Below, one piece after another: positions 33,557 to 43,017 of a stretch of DNA of 64,000 bases. How positions within the stretch are numbered: position 1 is the first letter of the stretch; each line of letters opens with the position of its first letter. The stretch comes from Ectobacillus panaciterrae DSM 19096 (GTDB lineage Bacteria > Bacillota > Bacilli > Bacillales > Bacillaceae_G), in the NCBI RefSeq assembly GCF_000430785.1, contig NZ_AUMR01000030.1, positions 1 through 64,000 of the forward strand, read 5' to 3'. The position numbers and the translations under genes were made by a program. A model generated the notes under the pieces. It worked only from the letters and a program-made list of their open reading frames with translations, was not told where the DNA came from and ran no database searches.

Positions 33557-34228
33557 CTATTGCTCCTTCAGCATATATCCGACACCGCGAATCGTTTGAA
33601 TATCTTTATGATAGCCGAACGGCTCCAGCTTTTTGCGAAGATGATGCATGAAGACCTCTACGATGCCAATTGTCGTATCAGAATCGAATCCCCATACGCG
33701 GTCGTAAATTTGCTCTTTCGTTAAAATGACGCCTTTATTTTGAATCAAATACTCCAGCACCTCATATTGCTTTAATGTAAGCTTAATAGGCTGCCCGCTC
33801 ACATGGATATCTTTTTCTTTACCGAACAATTCAATATCTTGATATTGGATTGTTTGACTCGTCGTTAAGCTGCCGCTTCTTCTTAACAAAGCACGGATTC
33901 TGGCTTGCAGTTCAGGCCCTTGAAACGGCTTGACCAAATAATCATCGCCTCCAAAATCCAAACCTTTCACCCGATCCTCCAATGAATCTTTAGCAGTAAG
34001 GAACAGCACTGGCGTTTTAATGTTTTCGCTTCGTATCGCTTGAATCACTTCAAAACCATCCATTTCAGGAAGCATCACATCAAGCAAAATGACATCATAA
34101 ATATTTTGCAGAGCCAGAAATAGCCCTTCTTCTCCGTCCGTTGCGCAGTCCACCTCAAATTCGCCTTCCAACATTTGCTGAATGGACTGCAATAATGCCT
34201 TATTATCTTCTACCGCTAACAATCGCAT
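33557..34228 (-). CDS. ciaR: OmpR/PhoB-family response regulator, CiaR-like
   Basis: 223 residues: receiver domain with phospho-acceptor Asp50 (DVILLDVMLPEMDGF), switch Thr in LFLTAKDS and Lys in VKPF, then a winged helix. The recognition part, ILTKEQIYDRVWGFDSDTTI, followed by VEVFMHHLRKKL, is close to Streptococcus CiaR. The direct-repeat sites at two promoters nearby match the CiaR motif, so this protein probably activates its own operon and formerly the C39 peptidase gene. It is followed after three bases by the kinase gene. Confidence 0.88.
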   Translation of the reverse strand: MRLLAVEDNKALLQSIQQMLEGEFEVDCATDGEEGLFLALQNIYDVILLDVMLPEMDGFEVIQAIRSENIKTPVLFLTAKDSLEDRVKGLDFGGDDYLVKPFQGPELQARIRALLRRSGSLTTSQTIQYQDIELFGKEKDIHVSGQPIKLTLKQYEVLEYLIQNKGVILTKEQIYDRVWGFDSDTTIGIVEVFMHHLRKKLEPFGYHKDIQTIRGVGYMLKEQ

Positions 34229-34260
34229 AACTTCTCGCCCCTTTCCTTCTTATAATAACA

Positions 34261-34295
34261 AAATGAAGCGGCCGCAACACGCGAACGCTTCATTT
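34261..34295 (-). terminator. Intercistronic hairpin between efflux permease and response regulator
   Basis: AAATGAAGCG and CGCTTCATTT form a 10-bp stem with a 15-base loop and a short T stretch on the minus strand. It may lower expression of the two-component genes relative to the exporter. Confidence 0.55.
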
Positions 34296-34298
34296 TTC

Positions 34299-35468
34299 TT
34301 ATTCGTAACGAAGTGCCTGAATCGGATGCAGCTTGGACGCCTTATTGGCTGGAAACACACCGAATAAAATACCGATTGCCAAAGAGAATAAGAAAGCAAG
34401 CAACGTAACAGACGTAGAGAATGCAATGGCTGTTCCTGTTGCAGCTGAAAAGATTTTCGCAACCGCAAGACCTATACCAACACCCGCTAATCCGCCTAAT
34501 GCGCTCAGCACAATTGCTTCAATGAGAAATTGCAATAAAATATCTCTCCTTTTTGCACCGATCGCTTTTCGTATTCCGATTTCTTTTGTTCGTTCCGAAA
34601 CGGACACAAGCATAATATTCATAATGCCGATGCCGCCGACCAGCAAGGAGATGGCTGCGATGCCGCCGAGCATCATCGTCATTGTATTCGAGACAGAGCT
34701 CACCGTATTCATTAAATCTTGCTGATTGAATACGCTGTAGCTGTCTTGATTGTTCGGGAACATTCCCATTAGAATCCCTTGAGCTCGTGCCATTACAAAG
34801 TTCAATTGCCCCTCGCTCTTAGCCTGGATATATACAGACTGTACGTTCATATTCTTCACAACGCGCTGCGCCGTACTTAACGGCATGATGATAACATCAT
34901 CCCCGCTTTGTCCAAGCGACCCACCTTTTGAAGCAAGGACGCCCACCACTTTATAAGATGCTCCATTCACTTGTACCGACTGTCCAACCGGATTGGAAAA
35001 TCCGAATAGGGTTTGTGCCGTATTGGAGCCTAGCACAGCAATCTTTTGTCTGTATTCTACATCTATATCCGTGATGAAGCGTCCCCGTGTTACCTGCATA
35101 TCTCGTATCGTTTGGTATGCTTCATTTGTTCCAGTCAAGGATACCTGTGTAGAAGTATTTCCATTTTTCACATTCACACGACCAGATACAGCAGGAGCAA
35201 TCGCCTTCACACCTTCAATCGTTTTGAACTTCTCTGCTTTTTCTGCTGAAAGCTTTGCGATCTCAGAGTTATTTACATTGACTGTAATCAAATTCGTGCC
35301 GAGGCTATTGATTTGGCTTGCGACCGCTTTACTGGATCCTTGCCCGATCGAGATAAGAACAATGACAGACGCAACTCCTATGATAATGCCGAGCATTGTC
35401 AAAAATGCCCGCATTTTATTACCTTTGATACTCCGAAGCGCCATCCTGATAGATTGCGTGAGACCCAA
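34299..35468 (-). CDS. MacB/FtsX-type ABC transporter permease (YvrN/YknZ-like)
   Basis: About 389 residues: one N-terminal helix ([25 protein letters not shown]), an extracytoplasmic MacB_PCD domain (about 60-250) and three C-terminal helices with [19 protein letters not shown]. It forms the membrane subunit of a MacAB-like exporter with the next two genes. The gene overlaps the 3' end of the ATPase gene. TTG 35468 is favoured since GGGGGTGAT stands five bases before it; ATG 35483 is possible but has no ribosome site. Homologues export toxic peptides or lipids; the substrate is not deducible. Confidence 0.85.
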   Translation of the reverse strand: MGLTQSIRMALRSIKGNKMRAFLTMLGIIIGVASVIVLISIGQGSSKAVASQINSLGTNLITVNVNNSEIAKLSAEKAEKFKTIEGVKAIAPAVSGRVNVKNGNTSTQVSLTGTNEAYQTIRDMQVTRGRFITDIDVEYRQKIAVLGSNTAQTLFGFSNPVGQSVQVNGASYKVVGVLASKGGSLGQSGDDVIIMPLSTAQRVVKNMNVQSVYIQAKSEGQLNFVMARAQGILMGMFPNNQDSYSVFNQQDLMNTVSSVSNTMTMMLGGIAAISLLVGGIGIMNIMLVSVSERTKEIGIRKAIGAKRRDILLQFLIEAIVLSALGGLAGVGIGLAVAKIFSAATGTAIAFSTSVTLLAFLFSLAIGILFGVFPANKASKLHPIQALRYE

Positions 35469-36156
35469 ACCAATCACCCCCATTTTCATACAGCTGTCCA
35501 TCCTGAATACGAACGATCCGACTTGCTTGCTGTGCGACTTCCAAATCATGTGTAATTAAAATAATCGTATGACCTTGCTTGTGTAAATCCTTCATTACCT
35601 GCATAATCTCTTCACTTGTCTTGCTATCCAATGCTCCTGTCGGCTCATCTGCCAGCAAAATAGGAGGATTTCCAACAAGTGCCCGTGCGATGGCAACACG
35701 CTGCTGCTGTCCGCCCGAAAGCTGGTTCGGCAAGTGCTGCGCCCGGTCGCGAAGCCCAACTTTATCCAAGCATTCGTAAGCAATATTGCGCCGTTCTTTC
35801 GTTCCCAGTCCTCGATATAATAAAGGAAGCTCCACATTTTCCAGCGCCGTCAGCTTCATCAGCAAATTGAAATTCTGAAAGATAAATCCGATTTTCTCGT
35901 TTCGAATCGAAGCAAGCTTGTTGTCGTTCATTTCCCCGACTTCTTCTCCATCGAGAAGATATTGTCCTGAGTCAGGGCGATCCAAGCAGCCAATCATGTT
36001 CATAAAAGTGGATTTCCCGGAACCAGAAGGTCCAATAATGGAAATGAAGTCACCTTTATAAATATCAAGAGAAACTTCTCTGAGTGCCATGACCGTTTCG
36101 CCACCCAGCTCGTATGAACGCACCATATTTTTAATTTGAATAATAGGTGTTTTCAT
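35419..36156 (-). CDS. ABC transporter ATP-binding protein (MacB/LolD type, YvrO/YknY-like)
   Basis: 245 residues. Walker [11 protein letters not shown]-loop FIFQNFNLL, signature [15 protein letters not shown], Walker [16 protein letters not shown] and switch ITHDLEVA identify a LolD/MacB-class ATPase. Its ATG overlaps the TAA of the adaptor gene by one base (TAATG). About 20 residues at the end overlap the start of the permease gene, so translation of the three subunits is coupled. It energises the exporter controlled by the CiaR-like system. Confidence 0.9.
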   Translation of the reverse strand: MKTPIIQIKNMVRSYELGGETVMALREVSLDIYKGDFISIIGPSGSGKSTFMNMIGCLDRPDSGQYLLDGEEVGEMNDNKLASIRNEKIGFIFQNFNLLMKLTALENVELPLLYRGLGTKERRNIAYECLDKVGLRDRAQHLPNQLSGGQQQRVAIARALVGNPPILLADEPTGALDSKTSEEIMQVMKDLHKQGHTIILITHDLEVAQQASRIVRIQDGQLYENGGDWFGSHAIYQDGASEYQR

Positions 36157-37121
36157 TATTGTCCTCCTCTTGTACCCGTTCCGCCAGTGCGCCCTGAACC
36201 GCCAAAGCCACCTCCAAAGCCACTTCCGCCTCCAAAGCCGCTCATTCCACCTTGTCTCATGCCTTGTCTTGTATTATTTCCTGTTGTTGCTACAACTGCA
36301 GGCAATTGTACCTGTTCCCCTTCTGTAAGTCCTTCTGTAATCTCTACATAATCTTCATTATGAATGCCTGTTTTCACAACTTTCCGTTGTACAGCTGTCC
36401 CGCTTCCATCTGAAGAAGACGCTTGAACCAGTACAACTTTCTCGTTGCCTTGTGTACGTACGGCTGCAACCGGAACGTATAAAGCATTGTCTTTACTTTC
36501 TGTCAAAATGCTAGCTTCCGCTGTCATTCCTACTTTTAAGCTTTTCGCATCATCAATTCCAATCGTTACATCGAATGTAGAAACACCATTAGAAACTGTA
36601 CCTTCTTTAGCTACTGCTGTTACCTTACCCGTAAATGCTTCATCCGGATACGAACTTGCTTTTATGCTTACAGTCTGTCCTACTTGCACCTTCGGAATAT
36701 CGAGCTCATCTACTTGAATTACGGTTTGCAATTGCTTGTAGTTCGTAAGATGCGCAACAACCTTTCCTGGTGTTAAATGATCCGCAGCTTTTACACCTAC
36801 TGACGTAATGGTACCGTCTGCCGGTGCTGTAATAGGATCGCTTCCATCTGTAAAGGTTACGAGCTTCTGCCCGGCCGTTACATCCTCATTCGCAGACACA
36901 AGCACCTCGTCTACCACTTTAGATGTATCTGCCGTCACATCTGTATTTGTTACAGACTGAATAGAGCCCGACGCGCTTACCTTTACATCTAGCTTTCCTT
37001 TTTGCACAGCCACGGCTGCCACTCTCGTCGTTGCCGCTTGCGATTTACCTTTCAGCATAAACCATGCTCCTGCACCGCCAACAATTAAAACAATACTTAT
37101 AATTGCAATCCACTTTTTCAA
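36156..37121 (-). CDS. Efflux adaptor (HlyD/MacA family, YvrP/YknX-like)
   Basis: 321 residues: N-terminal membrane anchor (4-23), then a hybrid of lipoyl and beta-barrel domains (VKVSASGSIQSVTNTDVTAD, ITAPADGTITSVGVKAADHLTPG, and DVTIGIDDAKSLKVGMTAEASI). The long helical hairpin of Gram-negative MacA is absent, as in other Bacillus adaptors. The last 40 residues are almost only Gly, Ser, Phe, Thr and Arg (GFGGGSGFGGGFGGSGRTGG), a flexible tail. Second gene of the operon after the small membrane protein. Confidence 0.87.
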   Translation of the reverse strand: MKKWIAIISIVLIVGGAGAWFMLKGKSQAATTRVAAVAVQKGKLDVKVSASGSIQSVTNTDVTADTSKVVDEVLVSANEDVTAGQKLVTFTDGSDPITAPADGTITSVGVKAADHLTPGKVVAHLTNYKQLQTVIQVDELDIPKVQVGQTVSIKASSYPDEAFTGKVTAVAKEGTVSNGVSTFDVTIGIDDAKSLKVGMTAEASILTESKDNALYVPVAAVRTQGNEKVVLVQASSSDGSGTAVQRKVVKTGIHNEDYVEITEGLTEGEQVQLPAVVATTGNNTRQGMRQGGMSGFGGGSGFGGGFGGSGRTGGTGTRGGQ

Positions 37122-37141
37122 AATGATAATTCCCCTTTCAT

Positions 37142-37351
37142 TTATTGGCTTTGAGCTGGCTGCTCCTGCTGATTTTGTTTATTGACGCCGCCCTGTATCG
37201 TCGGCCATCCTCCATTACGATTCATTCTCGTAATATTTGTTTTTTTACTGTCTTTATAAACTAAATAGCCTACTCCGATTACAGCGACAGAGCTAAGAAC
37301 CAGATTGATAACCAACAGCATTTTTATGAATTTTTGTGAGGTTTGCTCCAC
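37142..37351 (-). CDS. Small single-helix membrane protein leading the efflux operon
   Basis: 69 residues with a membrane helix at about 12-31 (LLVINLVLSSVAVIGVGYLVY) and a polar C-terminus rich in Gln and Asn (NKQNQQEQPAQSQ). GTG start behind AAGGAGGAG. It is the first gene after the CiaR-type promoter and lies 20 bases before the adaptor gene, so it probably belongs to the exporter or its signalling. I do not recognise a family. Confidence 0.65.
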   Translation of the reverse strand: MEQTSQKFIKMLLVINLVLSSVAVIGVGYLVYKDSKKTNITRMNRNGGWPTIQGGVNKQNQQEQPAQSQ

Positions 37352-37384
37352 AATGACTCCTCCTTGTTCGATTTGGATAAACCT

Positions 37385-37418
37385 ATTATGGGAGGCATTC
37401 CTTAACTTTCTCTTAAGA
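37385..37418 (-). promoter_or_regulatory. CiaR-type direct-repeat operator and -10 box of the efflux/ciaRH operon
   Basis: On the minus strand CTTAAG-AGAAA-GTTAAG, then GAATG, five bases (CCTCC) and CATAAT. There is no recognisable -35 box; the direct repeat occupies its place, as expected for activation by an OmpR-type regulator. Confidence 0.75.
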
Positions 37419-37470
37419 AAACATAACCCATTTTAAAAAACTACTATATAAATAGGAAGAAACTCTTCAT

Positions 37471-37710
37471 TCACAGAGATATAATTTGATTTATCTTATA
37501 GACACAGGGGTCTCCTACCAAAAATCCTCCTTGTGCTTCATCTCTCTGAAATTGTGTAAGCATAACATACTCAACCTTAGGCATTTCTGTTCTTATGTGA
37601 CAAGTCCGCTCAAGTTTGAAGCCTGTTACAACGTACAAACCATCGTCTCCCTGTATTTGTACAATTTGAAACAACTGTACTCCGTCCGCGCCTTTCACAT
37701 TCAACCTCAT
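37471..37710 (-). CDS. Hypothetical 79-residue protein
   Basis: A frame with AAAGGCGGG before its ATG. The sequence (MRLNVKGADGVQLFQIVQIQ, then KVEYVMLTQFQRDEAQGGF) has the balanced composition and strand-rich pattern of a small beta protein. No membrane helix or signal peptide. I do not recognise it. It lies between the kdp terminator and the efflux promoter. The alternative is a chance frame. Confidence 0.5.
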   Translation of the reverse strand: MRLNVKGADGVQLFQIVQIQGDDGLYVVTGFKLERTCHIRTEMPKVEYVMLTQFQRDEAQGGFLVGDPCVYKINQIISL

Positions 37711-37742
37711 TCAATCCCGCCTTTTCATCGATTTCCTTGTTC

Positions 37743-37771
37743 TAAAAATCCCCCAGTTTTGCAACTGGGGG
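37743..37771 (-). terminator. Terminator of the kdp operon
   Basis: CCCCCAGTT and AACTGGGGG form a perfect stem with a 4-base loop followed on the minus strand by ATTTTTAG, nine bases after the kdpC stop. Confidence 0.85.
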
Positions 37772-37779
37772 AAATCAAC

Positions 37780-38361
37780 TTATTTTTTTAATTTCTGTAA
37801 CGCAAGATTCAATTCCAGTACATTCACCTTTTCTTGACCAAACATGCCAAGTTCAGGTTCTTCAATATGACTCTTAATTAAATCCTTCAATTTCTCCTCT
37901 GAAATATTTGTGTATTTTGCCACACGTTCAATTTGTACATATGCCGCTTCTGGACTAATATGCGGATCTAAACCGGAACCGGAGTTCGTCACAAGATCTA
38001 TCGGCACTTCAGTAACTGGTACAGTTGGATCTTGCTCCTTCCATTTTTGAATCGTTTCTTCCGTACGCTCTAACAAATTCGGGTTGGATGGTGCGTAGTT
38101 GTTAGAACCAGATGCCTCAGATTTATATTCAATGCTTGAAACACGTCCATGGAAATAACTCGGGTCTTGAAAGTTTTGACCAATCAGTTTAGAACCGACA
38201 ACTTCATTTTCACTATTGTAAATCAGGCTTCCGTCTGCTTTATCAGGCATAACTGCTTGCGCCACTCCTGTCACAACAGCCGGATATACAAGGCCGCATA
38301 ATACAATCGTTGCAGCTGTCAATCGAAGGACGGGTGAGAATATGCTTTGCTTATTTTCCAT
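37780..38361 (-). CDS. kdpC: Potassium-transporting ATPase subunit C
   Basis: 193 residues: one N-terminal membrane helix ([21 protein letters not shown]) and an extracytoplasmic domain with the KdpC motifs [19 protein letters not shown] and [19 protein letters not shown]. KdpC stabilises the KdpA-KdpB complex and supports high-affinity K+ uptake. Last gene of the operon, 22 bases after kdpB. Confidence 0.94.
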   Translation of the reverse strand: MENKQSIFSPVLRLTAATIVLCGLVYPAVVTGVAQAVMPDKADGSLIYNSENEVVGSKLIGQNFQDPSYFHGRVSSIEYKSEASGSNNYAPSNPNLLERTEETIQKWKEQDPTVPVTEVPIDLVTNSGSGLDPHISPEAAYVQIERVAKYTNISEEKLKDLIKSHIEEPELGMFGQEKVNVLELNLALQKLKK

Positions 38362-38383
38362 CTTTCATTTCTCCTTTTTCCGC

Positions 38384-40492
38384 TTATACGAACAAGCCAA
38401 CTAGCAGGTCGATGATTTTGATGCCAACGAACGGAACAATTACACCGCCAAATCCATAAATGAAAAGGTTACGGCTCAATAGCGCATTTGAGCTCATCGG
38501 CTTATATGCTACCCCTTTCATCGCCAACGGAATGAGCAGCGGGATAATGACGGCATTGAAAATCAATGCCGATAAAATCGCAGATAGCGGAGAGTGCAGC
38601 GCCATAATATTCAAAGCGTCCATTTGCGGAATTGCAGCTGTGAACATTGCTGGAATAATCGCGAAATACTTCGCTACGTCATTTGCGATACTGAATGTTG
38701 TCAAAGCACCGCGTGTCATCAGCAACTGCTTGCCGATTGCGACCACTTCAATAATTTTCGTCGGATTGGAATCCAAGTCAATCATGTTTGCCGCTTCTTT
38801 TGCAGCCGCAGTACCGCTGTTCATCGCAAGACCAACGTCGGCTTGTGCAAGAGCCGGGGCATCGTTTGTTCCGTCACCTGTCATGGCTACTAATTTTCCT
38901 TTTGCTTGCTCTGCTTTAATAACCGCAATCTTGTCTTCTGGTTTACATTCTGCAATAAACTCATCGACACCGGCTTCTTTTGCAATTGTTGCGGCTGTTA
39001 ACGGGTTATCACCTGTACACATAATTGTTTTAATACCCATGCGGCGAAGCTCTTCAAAACGCTCGCGCATACCCGGTTTAACCGTATCTTTCAAATAAAT
39101 CAATCCACAGATTTTATTATTCACAGCTACAGCCAGCGGCGTACCGCCTTCTTTTGCAATTCCGTCCGCCTTTTGATTCAAGTCTCGCGGAATTGTGCCG
39201 CCTTGTTCCTTCACCCATTCTATTACAGCACTTACTGCGCCCTTACGTACCTTTGTGCCGTCTTGCAAGTCCATGCCGCTCATGCGTGTCTCAGCTTTAA
39301 ATGGAACAAATTCCGCACCTTCTGTTACATTCGCATTATAAAGAAATCCTTTATTTACAACATATTCTACAACTGAACGCCCTTCTGGCGTTTCATCTAA
39401 TAAGGAGCTCACTGCTGCCCACCTTGCAAGCTCTTCTGCTTTCTCTCCTACTACTGGTACAAGGTTATGCGCCATGCGGTTACCAAATGTAATCGTGCCT
39501 GTTTTATCAAGGATGATTGTATTGATGTCCCCTGCGGCTTCTACTGCTTTACCGGACATCGCCAAGACGTTGAATTTCGTTACACGATCCATACCCGCAA
39601 TACCGATAGCGGATAATAAACCGCCGATTGTCGTTGGAATCAAGCAGACAAGAAGCGCCACAAGAACTGCTGTATCAATAGTAAAACCAAGATACTTTGT
39701 AAATACAGGAAGCGTTACAACAACAAGTAAAAATACTAATGTTAAGCTCGTCAATACTGTGTTAAGCGCAATTTCATTCGGTGTTTTTTGACGTTGTGCG
39801 CCCTCTACTAAAGAAATCATCTTATCAAGGAAGGATTCACCTGGATTGCTTGTAATACGAATTGTAATTTCATCACTCACTACCAACGTTCCGCCTGTAA
39901 CAGAGCTGAAATCACCGCCCGCTTCTTTAATAACAGGTGCGGATTCACCTGTTATAGCGGATTCATCTACTGACGCCAAGCCTTTAATTACTTCTCCGTC
40001 ACTTGGGATCATTTCTCCCTGTTTCACGACAACAATATCATCCTTGCGCAGATCTGTTGCAGCAACCTGTACAATGCTGCCGTTTTGCTTCAAAACATTT
40101 GCAAAAACATCTTTTTTCGATTGCTTCAACGAGTCAGCCTGCGCTTTCCCGCGTCCTTCCGCCAATGCTTCTGCAAAGTTCGCGAATAGAACCGTGACTA
40201 AAAGGATTAAGGACACAGTAATATTGAACCAACCAGGCAGATTTTCTGAAGCGCTCGGCATGAATGCCAGCACAAGAGTAATGATGAAACCGATCTCTAC
40301 CACGAACATGATTGGATTTTTTGCCATCGTTCTTGGATTCAGTTTTGTAAAAGACTGTTTTAAAGCATTTTTTACGATATCAGAATCCATTGTCTTCGCT
40401 TGCCGTATTTCAGCTCCTCCTTCGGCTTCTCTTACAGTAGAAAAAGGACGAGTTTCTTCTTTTTCTTTTATTAATACAGATGATTTACTCAT
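38384..40492 (-). CDS. kdpB: Potassium-transporting P-type ATPase subunit B
   Basis: 702-residue catalytic subunit. The phosphorylation motif is [14 protein letters not shown], the actuator loop ITGESAPV, the hinge [20 protein letters not shown], and seven membrane helices follow the normal P1A-ATPase plan. ATP hydrolysis drives K+ through KdpA. It lies 13 bases after kdpA. The first 30 residues are a charged extension ([19 protein letters not shown]) longer than in E. coli KdpB. Confidence 0.95.
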   Translation of the reverse strand: MSKSSVLIKEKEETRPFSTVREAEGGAEIRQAKTMDSDIVKNALKQSFTKLNPRTMAKNPIMFVVEIGFIITLVLAFMPSASENLPGWFNITVSLILLVTVLFANFAEALAEGRGKAQADSLKQSKKDVFANVLKQNGSIVQVAATDLRKDDIVVVKQGEMIPSDGEVIKGLASVDESAITGESAPVIKEAGGDFSSVTGGTLVVSDEITIRITSNPGESFLDKMISLVEGAQRQKTPNEIALNTVLTSLTLVFLLVVVTLPVFTKYLGFTIDTAVLVALLVCLIPTTIGGLLSAIGIAGMDRVTKFNVLAMSGKAVEAAGDINTIILDKTGTITFGNRMAHNLVPVVGEKAEELARWAAVSSLLDETPEGRSVVEYVVNKGFLYNANVTEGAEFVPFKAETRMSGMDLQDGTKVRKGAVSAVIEWVKEQGGTIPRDLNQKADGIAKEGGTPLAVAVNNKICGLIYLKDTVKPGMRERFEELRRMGIKTIMCTGDNPLTAATIAKEAGVDEFIAECKPEDKIAVIKAEQAKGKLVAMTGDGTNDAPALAQADVGLAMNSGTAAAKEAANMIDLDSNPTKIIEVVAIGKQLLMTRGALTTFSIANDVAKYFAIIPAMFTAAIPQMDALNIMALHSPLSAILSALIFNAVIIPLLIPLAMKGVAYKPMSSNALLSRNLFIYGFGGVIVPFVGIKIIDLLVGLFV

Positions 40493-40505
40493 GTCTAATC
40501 CTCCA

Positions 40506-42173
40506 TCACTTCAAAGTGAGAAATTCAGCAATTGGTCCTAATACTAAGATTGGAAAGAATGTTAATGCGCCAACTATAAAGATCGTACCGACAAAGATTC
40601 CTCCAAACAAGCTGTTGTCTGTGCGGAATGTACCCACAGTTTCTGGCACCAATCTTTTTTCTTTTAATGACGCTGCAACTGCAAGCATTGTAACAAGTCC
40701 GAAGAAACGACCTAGATACATTACTATTGCGGTTGAAATATTCCAAAAAGGTGTATTATCTCCCAAACCTTCAAAGCCTGATCCATTATTCGCTGCAGAT
40801 GAAGTATATTCATAGACTGCTTGAGTTAATCCATGAAACCCTGGATTAGATATAGCATCTGTTCCTAAAGATGTTGAGAATGCAATGGCAGATGCGCCAA
40901 GAATTAACAAAGGTTGGAAAAGGAGCGTTACCGCGATAAGCTTCATTTCTTTTCCCTCTATTTTCTTACCAAGAAATTCTGGTGTACGTCCTACCATTAA
41001 TCCTGAAATAAAGACTGCAATCATCGCATACATAATGACGTTGATAAAACCAGCCCCTACCCCGCCGAATACTGTGTTCAGCATCATGTTTACAAGAGGG
41101 ATCATGCCGCCGATTGGCGTTAACGTGTCATGCATTGTGTTAACCGCTCCTGTTTCTGCGGCTGTTGTCACTGTCGTATACAAAGCGGACCAGACTGTTC
41201 CGAATCGAACCTCTTTTCCTTCCATGCTTCCTTGATCATGCTGAATGCCTAAATCATTCAATACCGGGTTTCCGGAAAATTCAGCGGTAACAAGCGTTCC
41301 AAATCCAATCAGAAACAGCATCAGCATGGATACAAATAAGATGCGTCCTTGCTTTTTGTTTCCAACCATTCTGCCATATGTGAAAGGCAAGGAAGTCGGA
41401 AGAAGCATCATCAAAATCATTTGTAAAACGTTGCTTAAAGCAGTTGGATTTTCAAACGGATGCGCTGAGTTGGCTCCAAAGAATCCGCCGCCGTTGTTCC
41501 CTAATTCTTTAATAGATAAGAAGGAAGCAACAGGTCCGCGCTGAATAACTTGCTTCGCACCTTCGACTGTTTGTGCCGTTACAGCTGAATCAAATGTTTG
41601 CGGCACGCCAAACGCTACAAAAACGAACGATGTTAGTAACGCAATCGGTAACAATACACGTGTAATGGATCTAGTGAAATCTACAAAGAAGTTACCAAGC
41701 TCTTTACCCGCCAAGCCGCGAATAAATGCAATGGCTAATGCCAGCGTGGTTGCAGGCGCTGCGAACATCATGAATGTAAGAAACATTTGCGTAAGATAAG
41801 AAGCACCGGTTTCTCCACTGTAATGCTGCAAATCTGTATCCGTTATAAAGCTGATTGCTGTGTTGAATGCCAATGTAGGTTCCATACCGGCTATCTTCAT
41901 TGGATTTAGCGGCAGAATACCTTGCAAACGGAAAACGAAATAAGCAACGACAATCATAAATGAGTTTAATAGAACTAAAGAAACCGCATATTGCTTCCAG
42001 CTCTGATTGCCGCCTGTAATGCCGGCTATTTTGAAAATTGGCTTTTCGATCCAGCCGAACACCTTGTTTATGCGGGGACTGTTAGAACGTAGTGCCTTTT
42101 CTAAATACGTCCCCATCGGTTTTGCTAGAATAATAAATAACGCAATGGTAATGACGACTGCTATCCAAGTCAT
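40506..42173 (-). CDS. kdpA: Potassium-transporting ATPase subunit A
   Basis: 555-residue K+ channel-like subunit with ten or more helices. The four selectivity-filter-type loops are visible, for example [13 protein letters not shown] and [20 protein letters not shown]. The gene follows kdpF after 18 bases with an AAGGAGAG ribosome site. Transcription should come through the c-di-AMP riboswitch upstream, so the system is expressed only when c-di-AMP and internal K+ are low. Confidence 0.95.
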   Translation of the reverse strand: MTWIAVVITIALFIILAKPMGTYLEKALRSNSPRINKVFGWIEKPIFKIAGITGGNQSWKQYAVSLVLLNSFMIVVAYFVFRLQGILPLNPMKIAGMEPTLAFNTAISFITDTDLQHYSGETGASYLTQMFLTFMMFAAPATTLALAIAFIRGLAGKELGNFFVDFTRSITRVLLPIALLTSFVFVAFGVPQTFDSAVTAQTVEGAKQVIQRGPVASFLSIKELGNNGGGFFGANSAHPFENPTALSNVLQMILMMLLPTSLPFTYGRMVGNKKQGRILFVSMLMLFLIGFGTLVTAEFSGNPVLNDLGIQHDQGSMEGKEVRFGTVWSALYTTVTTAAETGAVNTMHDTLTPIGGMIPLVNMMLNTVFGGVGAGFINVIMYAMIAVFISGLMVGRTPEFLGKKIEGKEMKLIAVTLLFQPLLILGASAIAFSTSLGTDAISNPGFHGLTQAVYEYTSSAANNGSGFEGLGDNTPFWNISTAIVMYLGRFFGLVTMLAVAASLKEKRLVPETVGTFRTDNSLFGGIFVGTIFIVGALTFFPILVLGPIAEFLTLK

Positions 42174-42191
42174 TTTTGTGTCTCTCCTTAT

Positions 42192-42269
42192 CTAAAACTT
42201 CTCTGGATTGAGTAATGCATATACTAGGTACACCGTGACTGCTGCAACGATTCCCAACAATATGATCAT
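42192..42269 (-). CDS. kdpF: KdpF, small subunit of the Kdp ATPase
   Basis: A 25-residue single-helix peptide MIILLGIVAAVTVYLVYALL followed by NPEKF, the typical KdpF pattern (helix followed by xPExF). Its ATG overlaps the TGA of the 34-residue gene upstream. The ribosome site is AAGGGAAAAA. KdpF is a lipid-like stabiliser of the KdpABC complex. Confidence 0.9.
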   Translation of the reverse strand: MIILLGIVAAVTVYLVYALLNPEKF

Positions 42270-42370
42270 TGCTTTTTCCCTTCCTTCACTACGTTATCTG
42301 ACCATTTTGCCAATCCAACCATAGATGCCGTCAGCAGAATAAATGCGCTCACCATAATTACATCTAACAT
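42266..42370 (-). CDS. 34-residue membrane peptide at the head of the kdp operon
   Basis: MLDVIMVSAFILLTASMVGL followed by AKWSDNVVKEGKKQ: one membrane helix and a basic tail. An excellent ribosome site (AGGAGG, 5 bases before ATG) follows the riboswitch terminator by about 40 bases. Its stop overlaps the kdpF start, so the two are coupled. It is not KdpF, which is present separately. A helper subunit or regulator of the pump is likely; no name is known to me. Confidence 0.75.
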   Translation of the reverse strand: MLDVIMVSAFILLTASMVGLAKWSDNVVKEGKKQ

Positions 42371-42407
42371 GACAACCTCCTAAAATGTAAAATTTTACCA
42401 TTAAGAA

Positions 42408-42445
42408 CACAAAAAAGAACACTGAGAGGTTACTCAGTGTTCTTT
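42408..42445 (-). terminator. Riboswitch terminator of the kdp leader
   Basis: AAAGAACACTGAG and CTCAGTGTTCTTT form a perfect 13-bp stem with a 6-base loop, followed on the minus strand by TTTTTTGTG. It is the expression platform of the c-di-AMP riboswitch. Confidence 0.85.
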
Positions 42446-42448
42446 AAA

Positions 42449-42612
42449 AGCCGACACGAAAGTAGACCCCCTCCCGAAACGCTTACGAGGTTAGCTGTCG
42501 GATTCGGGCCTTGGAAGTAGCCCTACCTTCACTAAAGAAGGATTCACCCCAAGTGCTTAGCACAAAATTGGGTCCCCCGTTCCTAATGGACTCAGCGATA
42601 AAAGGTTGCTTT
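42449..42612 (-). ncRNA. c-di-AMP riboswitch (ydaO/yuaA type)
   Basis: Minus-strand signature elements in order: ATCGCTGAGTCC, GGAACGGGGGACCC, GGGGTGAATCC, AGGGCTACTTCCAAGGCCCG, AATCCGACAGCTAACCTCGT, AAGC and GGGAGG, as in the ydaO class. A strong terminator follows directly. Binding of c-di-AMP favours termination, so kdp is switched off when K+ is plentiful. Boundaries are approximate by a few bases. Confidence 0.93.
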
Positions 42613-42749
42613 GGTAAATTCATTTGTGATTTATGAAAGTAAATATACTCCTCCAAATTTTACTTGTAAAGAGATTTTTTCGTAAAAATAAAAAATTTAC
42701 TTTAGAGCGCTTACATTTATATATCCTTCAAAATCGAAAGTTTATTCAC

Positions 42750-43001
42750 TTAATTTTCCAATTGGTAAAAGAATGTTCGAATGCTTCTGCCTCGAAAGCA
42801 AATGTGCAACAGTTCTTGATGCCGTTTCTCGTATTCTATGATGTCTTTCTCCAAATATAGGGGTATATTTCCATTAGGCAAGACCATAGCCGGCTTCGGA
42901 AAATCCGAGTGTATTTCTGCCAGCTCCTGTACCCGTTCATACGACAAAGCCCACCTCTGAACTACATCACTGTATAACAATATCCTTAACGGCTCCTTCA
43001 T
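42750..43001 (-). CDS. Small hypothetical protein with HTH-like character upstream of kdp
   Basis: 83 residues; AGGGGGGAA precedes the ATG. RVQELAEIHSDFPKPAMVLP and IPLYLEKDIIEYEKRHQEL resemble the Alp/MerR-like small winged-helix proteins that recognise a target through a helix followed by F-P-x-P and a wing ending in Y-x-x-x-D-I-x-x-Y. It ends in a basic tail. It lies between the frameshifted gene and the riboswitch and could regulate kdp. The assignment is tentative. Confidence 0.6.
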   Translation of the reverse strand: MKEPLRILLYSDVVQRWALSYERVQELAEIHSDFPKPAMVLPNGNIPLYLEKDIIEYEKRHQELLHICFRGRSIRTFFYQLEN

Positions 43002-43017
43002 GTATATTCCCCCCTGC

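Noticed and set aside
38460-39098. Long plus-strand frame inside kdpB
   Set aside because: It is a shadow of the well-conserved kdpB gene and resembles no protein; the same holds for the other long antisense frames in kdpB and kdpA.
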